This document shows positions 47,923 through 59,794 of a stretch of DNA of 64,000 bases, piece after piece. The DNA is from Silene conica. Lineage: Eukaryota; Streptophyta; Magnoliopsida; Caryophyllales; Caryophyllaceae. The translations under genes were made by a program, and so were the position numbers. The notes beneath the pieces are model-generated. The model was not told where the DNA came from and made no database searches. It worked only from the letters and a program-made list of their open reading frames with translations. Every line of letters starts with the position of its first letter. Within the stretch, counting starts at the first letter, position 1. Where the stretch lies: the NCBI GenBank assembly GCA_029255685.2, contig CM055311.2:5957031-6021030 (forward strand), in the 5' to 3' direction.

Positions 47923-50900
47923 GTCTTTCCCCCTTAAAATAAATTTCGTCTCGAAGTTCACCCGCCTCTACAGAGAATATGCAACCTTCTATATACTTTG
48001 CATAAGGTATCTCTCACGTATTTTCTCACCAGACATTGAGCTCAAGATGTAACCATCTAAACGTAGCATTACATTCTATATCCTCCTTAATAAACTTTGT
48101 CCCCAAAGTTCAACACGTCTTCTATTACATGGCACTTACAAAACTAGAATATTGACCATTGCATAACATAACTAATCATGATACTCCCAGCATTCTGAAT
48201 TTTAGTAACCAATCACGACACTCCAACCAAACATATCATATCATCAAGATTTTACAATCCTCTCTTTCTTAAAACATTGTTACGTCCCCGTAACCCCATT
48301 ATAATATTTCACATTAAGTGCTCATGCAGATTTCACCGAAACAACAATCACACTCTTCTGGCAAGTAACTATTTTATATGAGGCAACTCGCATCCAACTA
48401 TTAAGGTAACAAAACACACTTGACAATTCTACGCTACACAGTTACGGTAAAATCAATATCAGTTGCTTTTATATATATACTTGGAAAATTTGACACTAAA
48501 TTAACATCTTTTCATCAATATAGACAATCAACTCATTCATAGTTCCTGCTTGACAAATCAAAACATTTCATGTTAAAACCAATTCATATTTATGCACAAA
48601 AGGTTCAACAAATGACATTACGTAAAATTTAATTAACGTAATTAAACACAGATCAACAACATAGTTCACGAGATATATAAACTAATCATGGACTAGCATG
48701 ATAGTTTAGCTTCCCTAGGTATAAATAAGTTAAAACCAATTAGGTACATTTCCCATTTACTCACATGACATCATTTAACACAAAATTAGTAATGACTAAC
48801 GAGTGTAAATTGCAAAAATCACAATTAATTAACTATTCATTTATGATGAAGTCTCTATACTTTTAGAAAATGTAGAAGTTTATAATAATGCGAAAATAAA
48901 TTAGGATTCATAAGCTAATTATGCAATTTATGTATAATGATATATATATAACACAAACGGACAATTCATGCAAAATATTTAGAGCATGTAATCACATAAT
49001 TTGGGTCAGGTTTCAAAAACATCATAAATATCGTCACCCCGAGTTTTAACATTACCCATTATTTGAAAACATCTTAAAACTTACTAAATAACGTAATTGG
49101 AATCACGTGGTAAACCATAAGCAAGAATTAAACCATAAGCATGAAATAATTTATAGATCGAAACTGTAAAGTGACATTCTGGCCAAAGTTCACTATAACA
49201 ATTTATTTACCTTAAACCATTAACTCAACAAGCGTGGAATCAGTGTAAAAGAAAGCTAGTTTACAAAGCTAGAACTAATAAAATCTTAATGATCAGACAT
49301 TAAGTAGATCAGGCATGGAAAATACTACAAATACGGGTAAAATTTCTGAGATATCCAAATTAAATTGTCAATTTATTATATTTGTTGTCCAAATTTTAAA
49401 CATATAAACACTTGTCAAGAACATGTGATTCACTTCTAACAGAAGGCAACAACATGTATTGCACTACTTAATCTAAATAGTTACGAATAATTTATAGAAA
49501 TTATTATGACAAGGACTGAACGTAAACACCCAACTACTATATGAATCAATAAGAACTCAGTAACACCTTTCTGCAACATACCCACTTCTAACTGTAAACA
49601 ACTAGAAGGTTATAAAACTTTTACTCACGACTTCATGTTAACAAGTTTATCCATTAAAATTTTCAGTCTACTACTCGTTAAGATATATCTTTATTAAAAT
49701 TGCTATTAACATCACATATTGTCACCACATAAAATCATTATGAGGTCATGTTAACAGAACTCGATAAAAAAAAATGTTGTACAAAACTTCGCATAACTTA
49801 CATTTCCATAAGTCATAAATCAACCCTCAACTTTCAAAAGACCGTAATTAAATGAACGCTTCACTATGTTGTGAGTTTTTATACTTTTTAGAAAATACAG
49901 AGAAACAAATAAACATGAGAGTAAGAATCAAGTTCAAAACCCAAGATCAATTTATAAAAAAAATTTTACAACTTAGTTGGTCTAGACGTAAATTTAAAAC
50001 TAACTTTTATATATAAACTTGCCGAGATACAGAGCTTATAATTCATATAAAAAGTGTCTCATCGCAAATCATTTTAAAATAAAATAATGCAAAATGAAAT
50101 AGAATATTTACAAACTCTTCAAATAAAACTCTTGACCCTACGACAATTTGTCAAAACTTAGTGTAATTTGCAAACACCAACTTGAAATAATAAAATCATC
50201 AAGATATCACGTAGCTTATCAATTAAAAAAATCAATTTGTTGCACACTATATCGTAGAGTTGCAATGAGTATCAAATCAATAACATGGATTAAATGAAAA
50301 TCTTTTCAAAATTAGAGGCTGGAAATTAAACAAGACAGTGCAGAAACTTTATGATCATTGTCCACTAAAATGTATACTTTTCTTAAATGGCAAATTCAAT
50401 AAGCATGAAATCAGTAAATTTAGAAATGTAACTGAGGTTATCACACGTAAAATTTCATACTCAAATCTTAACTAGATTTAAAATGGCAGTTTAAACAATT
50501 AAACAAACATATATAGTTAAAATTGATGAGAGTTTTAACAACCTTTGTTTCAACAAATTTTCATTTCAACATATTTGCGATCAAAATTATCAAACATGGC
50601 TATAATTTCCATAAGCACAAGATCAACTTGGTGACATGAGAATAACAAGTATTGTACCAATTATTATCGCTAATTCAAGGAAGTATAGAAAATAGTAAAA
50701 TTAACAATAAGGTTCTCATTAATTACTTGAGGTACCCTTCAACTAAATTAAACTTTGACAAAATTATATTGCCAAGAGAACAACGACTACCGACAACTGG
50801 AAGTGCATAACTAAATAAAATTTATGATGAAGCTTGCTCTATTATTGTTTATGTAACTCTAAGTCGATTTCTCAACTCGATCCCATCCACGTCTTGGTAG

Positions 50901-52228
50901 CCCAGATTTAGACGTTTAGCTTAACAGTTTGCATTAGGTGTACTTAGGTCACTCGATCTACTTTTCAACATGGTCTAGGTCTTTCATTTTAACAACCATC
51001 CCTTCCCTCTTTTTTTTTGTTATATAAAAACTCATGTGTGTTGACTAGTAAGCACGCATGCTGCTATCATAACTATAGGCTTTGGGGTGACATATACCAC
51101 CTATCTCTAAACACAACATCACTACTATATATACATACGCATTGAAAACATTCAATCATGTTTTTAAAACAGGTGCACGTGTACGAAATTTATTCATAAC
51201 ACGTAATCATATGATCACATTAGCATCCAATTGGCAAACTTTAAGAACAAACGATATGCATCAGACATTATCATGTAGGACTTACCTCAATCTGCACCCT
51301 ACAATTAGGTTAGAAATTTTAACTCAAGGTAACTAGTTGACCCTTGAGACTCAAAATATTTATAACTACCCCTCTCAATTAGGGATGGCAGTGGGTCGGG
51401 TACCCAACCCAGACCCTTAGGGTCGGACCCTAATGGGTCGGTATGGGTCTGAATTTTTGAGACCCACTCGGGTATGGGTCGGGTATGGGTCTTATATAAA
51501 AACTTCGAGTCGGGTCCGGGTCTTGGTCTTGGGACCCTACCCGACCCTTAGACCCTTATATTTATTAAAAAAAAAGAAAAAGTAAAACAAAAAACACACA
51601 TACGAACGTCAATAACCCAAATAATAGACACAAACAGATGACTTTTATTAGTTATCATTAATATACTATACACATATCTAAATAATCATTAAGAATAACG
51701 AGGAAATTGATGAAAATGATGAGTTTGGTACCCTAACCGATATAATTTAGGGTCGGGTACGGGTAATGATCCAAATAACCAAGATTTTGTAATACTTTAA
51801 TAAAATTTTTAATTTAATTCGAACCTTGGTACATTTTATTGAATTACTCGTTAAGAAAAATTGGACCCTAGGGTAGACCCTACCCAGACCCAGACCCATT
51901 AGGTTCGGGTATGGGTCCATTAATTTCAGACCCTTTAGGGTCTAGGTCGGATATGGGTCTAAGACTTTTTACTGCGGGTCGGGTCGGGTCTTGCCGGACC
52001 CTACCCATACCCTACCCATTGCCATCCCTACTCTCAATTGTTCTCTCATTGGGTTCCCGAGTTAGAACTGAAAGGGCCCATGGTTTGGTGTGAGGGGGCC
52101 CCTAACTTATCCCATCCCTTCTTGGGCCTCCTACCTGTTCATCTCGGAGTTCATTTTATTATACTCTTCTAATGTTCACTATTATTCGTATGGTTTAGGC
52201 CTGAGGATCGTTCACTCTGATACCACTT
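47923..52228 (-). other. E6 internal region, non-coding
   Basis: AT-rich throughout with no domain-bearing frame on either strand. Carries the hAT element at 51380-52030. Primer site at 52215-52225 and polypurine tract at 47923-47935. Confidence 0.8.
51380..52030. mobile_element. Non-autonomous hAT element
   Basis: 8-bp TSD CTCTCAAT (51372-51379, 52031-52038), ends TAGGGATGGCARTGGGT and its complement. Inside are dense GGGTCGGGTATGGGTC words in both orientations. 651 bp, no transposase. Confidence 0.88.
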
Positions 52229-54951
52229 TGTAACACCCCCATTTATTCAAGAGCCTTTAGCAAGACATTCTCAAATAAATAGAGTTGTTACCATCTCGGA
52301 ATGACCGAGGTAGTGAATAACAAAGTAAAAACAAACCAATGTAGTTTATATAAAACTGATTAATATTAAACTTTCTAAATATGTGGTATAATTCTAAGTC
52401 AGTCCATCCAAGTGCTCACGCCATCCCACGCTCCTATAGATTCATCTTTCCCGTCAAAACTACTCCCCATTACGGATCATCACAGGTGTCAAACGAATAC
52501 ACGGTCAACCTCGCGGTTGAGTAGGATAATAATCAAACCAATAAATATGCAATGAATGAGTATGCAAATGAAGATGCAATGCCATGGCCTTTCAACTGAG
52601 CTCATCCCCAAACTTCCACCCGCCTCCTCCTATCCGGGTCTGCCTCGATCGTCATCGAGAAACCAGCTTACAGCTATACTACACCACCACGAAGGTATAA
52701 AACGGTGTCTGCCGGTAAGTTATTTATACATCACCCGAAGGCTCTTACCACGATGCCTGCCCAGGTTAAACCTATATATATACCGATGCATATGCCATGC
52801 CAATGAATGCAACCATGCTATTTCGTAACTCAAATCGTATCCAACTGATAGTAATGCATATGGCCGAATGATGAATGCAATATCTCAACATACCAACGTC
52901 ACATTATAAGTCATTCAATAGCACCCAAACAGAATAAGCAATCAAGATGACAAACAAAATTATCCTACCTTTCAGCGAGCAATCCAATCACACAGCTATT
53001 ATTCAATTAGAAACAGTCTCCATGAAATCGACACCTAACAAATATAATACACGTAATTACTAACTAATACAATCACGCTAACTAAAATAATATATAAACT
53101 ATTCAAATTAATTAATTAATATATTACGGATAACGAGACCATATTAATGGCGCTATATCAATTAACTTAATTAATCGATCAATAAACGTCACATAACCAA
53201 TAATATCATTATTACTATATTATTCGTATTAACACATGTTGTTATAAAATATCCGTCTTCTAAAGGTACTACTAATTTTCTACTACTATTTCCGTTGGAA
53301 CATAAAACTACAAGTATATGATGTACTTATTACGAAGTCTCGATACAAAAAGAAATCGTCTCAACACAAATATTATATATATGCAAATACTAGTTATATA
53401 ACAATTATATAATTATGACTAACATTTAATTAATGTTTATTTGTCATATGTGTATAACAGATTAAGAAAAACCCGACTTGTATTATTATAATTACGAACT
53501 TATGGAAATATAAATTTCAATTTACACAATAAACGAACGCATCAGCTACACCAACCATGATTAACACTCGACAACCAACCCGACACTTTCGTTTTTCCTA
53601 TCTTTAACTACCTAAACTTGGCATCTCACCACCAGTCCCTGCTACCACCAGCCACCACTACTACCATCAGCTTTCGATGGTTCTAATAACAGCCCCGCAG
53701 CAGACCCGGCACCCTACTGTCACTACTCACAACCTCACCAGAATCCAACACGCCCATACCCAGAATCCAGAACGGGCGTGTCTATCACCTGAAACAACCC
53801 TCTCTTTTCTCTCTCTCCGCCCTGAACCACCTTACCTAACCATCACCCCCAAACTCCCCTAATACCGGTGTTCCCAAGGGAGGCTTTGCTCCTGCCGACT
53901 ACCGTCCTATGTCCCCAGAAACGTTCCCCAAAAAAACCCGACTGCCAAACGTTTGCATCCCCTGTTTTACTGCACTCGACCCATCATTCGCCAAAAACCA
54001 CTCGACCACCAACCTCACGACCATCCCGGTGGTCGTACATAGCCCAGGAATCCACCCCACACGTTCCCAAGTCCAGGTAGTCTCGGGTCGGTTACAACCG
54101 AATAATAAACCATCGATTCCCCTGGTCTCAAAGGTGGTGTTTCGAACGTTTTCAGAAAAATAAAAAAAATAGTGCAAGGCTTACCTGAGGTTGAAGACGA
54201 CGACAAGTCTCGGTTGCTTTGGGATTTCAGACGAGGTAGGTGACTCGGCAGTGGTGAACGGTTGTGGGTGCGAAGGGTAGGTGAAGAAAGCATTAGGAAA
54301 AAAAAAACGTTTTACGCTTGAATATACAGACGTCTTGATATACAATGCATGTGGATGGTTGGATAATGAACGTGGTGCAAAGACCATCTTGATGTATGAA
54401 TGTAATCTTTATTATTTACGTTGTGTTGTTTACGAGGTAATTAATACAAGAAACAATGTGTTATTTACATTGTATCGTAAATAATACGCGAGGTTCAAAT
54501 AAACGTTAACTATCGTAAATTCTTACACATCCAACCATCACACCTTCACATTAATATATAGTGTTTTCCCACATAAACGTAACGGCATCCAAATACTCGT
54601 AATGTTAAATTAAATATACAAGAATAAACACATTACCAATATAAATATATATCAATACTATTTTATGAAAATAATAATAACAAAAGTAATAACAACGATA
54701 TAACGTAGTAATAATATTAATAGCAATAATAATGGAACTATTATTATTATAATAATAAGAATTATATCAATAACAACAATAACAATAATACTAAGAATAG
54801 TAATAAAATAATAATAATAATAATAATGATACGATATATAAAATACGTATACTTGTAAGATATCACTCTTATTAAATATAAAATCATCTTCAGTCAAAAT
54901 AATTATATTAATATTCTATTATTACGAGGTATGAAAACACAGGTTATTACA
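52229..54951 (-). repeat. 5' LTR of E6
   Basis: 2723 bp, same ends as the left LTR. It lacks a stretch present at about 45287-45335 in the left copy. Same conserved stem at 52505-52520 and shorter (AAT)n near 54808. Confidence 0.93.
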
Positions 54952-54956
54952 TGTTT

Positions 54957-55235
54957 AGACTTATTAGATAGGAGTCTTAGGTGGCTAACGAACTTAATGG
55001 GTCATAACACTCATAAGGTAGCCTAGTAAATCGAGTTAGAATTGAATGCAAATTGTGTTGATGCGTATTAAAGTATGCCTTAAGCTGGTCTCTGAGTTTA
55101 ATACGTGAACAAGGTGTCGCATATTGAGATATGTCTTAAGTTGGCCTCTAAGCCCAATATGTGTATGGATGTCGTGTCTGGGATATGCCTTAAGCTGGCC
55201 TCTAAGCTCAGACATGTGTCATGTGACGTTGTTAG
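54957..55235 (+). repeat. E8 minisatellite, first part
   Basis: Three units starting near 55073, 55129 and 55183, each TATGYCTTAAGYTGGYCTCT plus a variable tail of about 30-40 bp. Confidence 0.85.
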
Positions 55236-56482
55236 TGATGGAAAACGAGATCCATACTTGTTTACCATAATAATGTAGTCTTACTAATTATTTTACATTT
55301 CAATTAATCTCATATTAATTTATACTCAAGATCTTATGCATGCAACAACATATGCGGAATAATAACGGAAAGGGCCTTACAAACGGTCCAAATAAGTGCT
55401 AGGACGATCCTCCACGGAGCAACCAAAATAGCTTGCCTCCTTTACGTTGCACCCAAGACCTACCCTTAAACACCGAAACACGAACACGAGCTAGGTGACG
55501 GAATCGGTTATAAAACCGTTTACTAATAATATTATTATTAGTATATTAAGAGAATATTATCTAAATAATATTTATGAGGTTTTATGATATTTAGTTTCTC
55601 ACTCTAAAACTAAAGCATAGATTAGTTTCTAGTATGTAATATAATCACATATATATAGAGTAAGATAATAGTTTGGTTGGGTGGGTGTTTGTGTCATGTA
55701 AATGGTGCATGTGGAAGGGATTTTAATTCCTTCTCAAGCACTCAAGCACAAGCTAAAGTCATATCATAATATGACATAATCATTACAATTATAAGATAAA
55801 ATATCATATAATTTTATCATATATTGTCAACTTACACGACACACTAAGACGTATTATGGACATTCATATTACGATTTATAATTCGTACAATTTAACTAAT
55901 TACGTAACATCTTATGCGACATAATAATTGTATTAATTTAAAATATAAATTTATCACATAAATAATATTTCTAAATTAATTAAATCACATTTAACAAATT
56001 AATCAGTAATTCGAAATTACTGTCCCAACGTATGGTTATCGTAATAATCGTCAATACGATATATTAACAACGTTTGTTATAATCATAAACCATTCATATT
56101 CTAATTTCGATATTTCTAAATATCAATTAATATTTGACAATCGACACATTTCAATTTCAAATATAAATCTTACTTTTAAGATTCAACCTCTGATTTCTCG
56201 ATATACGGTTTTAAGAACATCGATCAATTCGTATCATATACAATTGATCAATATATTATTTAAGGGGTCTGTCCTATAGGTGTGACCTAAAGAGATCAAC
56301 TGACTACCACCGTCATACGACAGTAATGTTAAACTCTAGTCAGCCAATCATTACCGATTAATGTTGGTCAGTTGACTAAATCAATATTGGATCGTCCCTT
56401 GCATATTCATTTAATAAGATTTATGACAATGATTTTTATCACTGTCGTGATCGCACAATTGTTGAGGACACATTTCCCAACA
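55236..56482 (-). repeat. 3' LTR of E2
   Basis: TGATGGAAAA to TCCCAACA. Holds TGTCCTATAGGTGTGAC at 56270-56286 and an inverted pair ATCAACTGAC...GTCAGTTGAC. Confidence 0.93.
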
Positions 56483-58769
56483 ATCTCCCACTTGTCCTCG
56501 ACAAGTGTGCGTCACCAATTCTCTTGTCCTATTACGTCATCTCCCACTCAATGCAAGGTGTCTTCCAGGTCGTACTTGCATTTGATCATATCTTGAGCGG
56601 TTTTCTCGATCTGGAGATTTAACTGCTTTGACCGGAATTATCTACCATAGTTACCTTCCGAGCGTGGCCACGCATTTTCAGTTAAACTTATCCTCGAGTG
56701 GCCCTGAGATTTAAGACAACCCCGACGAGGGACTGGACAATTCCTATCCTACTGTTCCCTTCGACTAACACAGTCCATCATGACCCAAAAGAAGCCCATT
56801 TGACCCCCTTTAACGGTTGATCGTAGAGCTAAAATCAAAGTCAATCTGAACTGTGTCACCTTGGGCGAACAGTCTCAAGTCTAAGAATCGACTTATGTGA
56901 ATAATATAGTAGCTCTCGCCACGACCAGGCTAATTATAAAATTTCCAGAACTCTATAAGCGGTCACTAAATGCCTGACAAAGTGCCTCTTGCAGTCTGCC
57001 TATGTGATCGACTAGTCATCCCATATGACTCTATGACATTTGAACTTGTCATCAATCGCCTCACATTCTAGTCGCTTCGAGACGTCACCTCATACAAGCG
57101 ACTATGGGATATACTAAGTTAATCCAGTTCACTTTACGGGGTTCAAATTGTCTCTTACAACCCATTTGGATTTTCACAAAGTATAAATTGTGAGTTAATA
57201 TTAATAATAATTATAACTCAAACGATAAGAGTGATTGTTATGTGCGAACCAACAATACGATATTGTTGCTCCACATAAACAATCTTTGATGATCATACAT
57301 CAATTTGTATTAATGGTTTGTTATGTGAATATACCCTATCTTCACATCTTTTAAACCTACAAATTTCGGTTTCCTTTTGACTCATATTATCTCGTATAAT
57401 ATGATCTTATTCAAGCACATTTCAAGTCTTTTATACTCGACTCGAGTCTCCTTACTTTAAGGAAGCTCCCACTGTTCTCTCAAAACTCATGACATGTCAT
57501 CCTTATGAACATAGTCATACTGTACTAGAATTAATATTGTAGTTTACCTAGATTCGATCTACTAGTTCTCCTCGAGAAACTTATATCGAAATAGGGCTTT
57601 ATTTCAACTTATGGCATTTTTATCAAGGTTATATGAATTAACATTTTCATATCTCGGATTCAAATCCAAACCTTGTAAACTAATCAGTGACGTTTCATTA
57701 TCACATAATAAACTCACTTACAATTTATGTTTTTTCAACATACATTCATCTAGAATTGAAAACCTCATATTCTTTACTTTTTAAAGAATCACCATTCTCT
57801 CTAAATGGTAGGTTTCGTTTCCTTAATAACTTTTCTCCCACTGAATTCTGTATTACTATCTTATAGTTTAATAACTCCCACTATCTTCATAGTGTTTAGG
57901 TAACATCTTCAAACATTTTCTCAACTCATAATGAACATTTCATTTTGATTTACTTCAAACATTTTCTCAACTCGCTATGAACATTTCATTTTTCATTTTC
58001 CTTCCCACGAGAACGGGAGATGATTTCTCCTCTATTATCTTTATAAAACAGAAACATTAACATCATGGAAACGATTTCCTTCCGTTAACACTCGCGGTTC
58101 CCTTTGTCCTCTCTGGGAATTTTGACAACATATGGAACATTTTCCTATTGTGTCCTCGCGTAGTTTCTTTTTTGTCCTCTCGTAGTTTCTTCTATCCAAT
58201 CAATTAGAGTTCTTCTTAAGGACTCCTTATAGGACTCTTCTCTAAGATCCTATGTTTATTTCATTGGTTTGCGGGCGTAGAATTTCTCCCACTCTATCCT
58301 CTAAAATAACTTGTATTTTAGGAAGGATAGCATTTTCGCCCGTTAACAATGTATTGGATAAAGAATTATGTGAGTTGTGAGACATTAGTACTCTCATTCG
58401 TTTAAGGTAATCATCTTATAACGAACTGATGTTCTTATGTTTGAATTTGAAGTATTTCACGGGATGCAATTCTCGTTTTTAAGTAAGTCGTACTACGTTT
58501 ATAATGATCCTATCATATTACTCGTGTTATTTGTCATAAGAGCATTTTAAAATAACCAAACATGTTTGATTAAGAACAAAAGGATGACTTGGGTTGAAAA
58601 CCAAGTCATCACTATTACAACCATTGTCTCAACAAGATTCTTGTTGTACAAGTAATACAAAGTTCTTAAATTAAAATGCAAAAAGAAAGAAGACATCAAT
58701 TAAAAATTAGAGCCATGCTCTTCATGTCTTCAATCTCGGATGCTACCTTAGCCATCCTTGGAAGGAACT
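56483..58769 (-). other. E2 3' non-coding region and polypurine tract
   Basis: The tract directly at the LTR (ATCTCCCACTTGTCC on plus) is intact here. Further CTCCCACT octamers are at 56541, 57466, 57835, 57876 and 58286, at positions comparable to those in E1. No pol remnant. Confidence 0.78.
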
Positions 58770-59794
58770 TCAAGTTTCCTTCTCCTTCTCCTTGCCTTTG
58801 TCTTTGGTAGGAGCCCCTTTAAAACAATTTATAAACGGGTGAGAATCAATAACTTGTATCAATATACAAAAATTGATTAAATAACATGAATTAGACGAGA
58901 ATTTATACCTACTGCAAGAACCTTTCCGGCTTTGAGGTCATGGAGATACTTCGGCCAATTCCGCTTTCAATGCCCCATCTTAGTGCAATAATGGCACTTG
59001 TCATCAACCTTTGATGACGATGAAGAAGAAGCACCTTTCATAAAAGTCTTCTTCTTAGGAGATGCGGGTTTGAAGGCTTTAACATTTTTACCCTTGTTGG
59101 CCTTGCGCTTAAACTTCCTCTTGCTTTTTGTATCGATATTAAGCACATCCTTTGTGGAACTTTCATTAAGTCCCATATCCCTCTCTGCTTGGACTAACAT
59201 CTTATGTAACTCATCCAAGGAGGTTATTTGATTTCGCATGTTATAGTTTATCCGAAACTGAACATACGATTTCACTTTGTTGAGGGAGTGAAGGATTTTG
59301 TCAATAATAAGCGAGTCGGGAATATTCACCCCTTGCAACTTCAAGGTTTCGGCTAGCTCAACTAGTTTGAGCACATGAGGACTAATCCTTTGACCTTCCT
59401 TTAAGGTCAAATCAAAGAAGGCGGAGGCCGCCTCATACTGGATTACCCTAGGAGCTTGCGAAAACATGGTCGCAACTCTAGTGTATATCTCATTAGCCGT
59501 GGCTAGCTTAATCATTCTTCTTTGGAGATCCGGCTCCATCGAAAATATAAGCACGTTCTTCAAAGCATGTGACTCTTTCATGTAGGCCTCACGAGTCGCT
59601 TCCGATGAACGAGCACCGGGAGTGGGAGGAGCGGCAATGGTAAGATAACGAGTCTTATCGTCGGCTTCCGCGGCCAATACCAATTGGGTGTCCCAATCCT
59701 TAAAATTGGCGCCATGCTTCTCAAGCTTGCAACGATCCATAAAAGACCGAAGCCATGAAACGTGTTGTGGGAGAGGTGGAGCGTTATTTGCCAT
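58770..59794 (-). pseudogene. gag: E2 Gag, nonsense in zinc knuckle, probably two exons
   Basis: Start ATG at 59794 (MANNAPPLP, aligned to the E1 start MATNAPPLT; a further upstream in-frame ATG at 59851 has no counterpart). Core domain as in E1. Within the zinc knuckle the Trp codon after CHYCTKMGH is TGA (58967-58969) and the last Cys is Trp, so both the frame and the metal site are broken. The gag intron signals remain: donor at 58908, acceptor at 58817 (92 nt) and a second exon of 47 nt (58816-58770) encoding a Lys/Glu-rich tail, three bases longer than in E1. Confidence 0.88.

Larger units (their letters stand above)
45145..54951 (-). mobile_element. E6: non-coding LTR retrotransposon with 2.7-kb LTRs (LARD-like)
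   Basis: TSD TGTTT at 45140-45144 and 54952-54956. LTRs 45145-47922 (2778 bp) and 52229-54951 (2723 bp) are nearly identical; the main difference is a deletion of about 45 bp in the right copy. The primer site (RC TGGTATCAGAG) is at 52215-52225 and the polypurine tract (RC AAGGGGGAAAGAC) lies at 47923-47935, so it runs right to left. The 4.3-kb internal part has no gag or pol frame. This matches the large retrotransposon derivative (LARD) pattern. LTR ends and the tract region resemble Gypsy chromovirus families; that link is inference. Confidence 0.92.
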
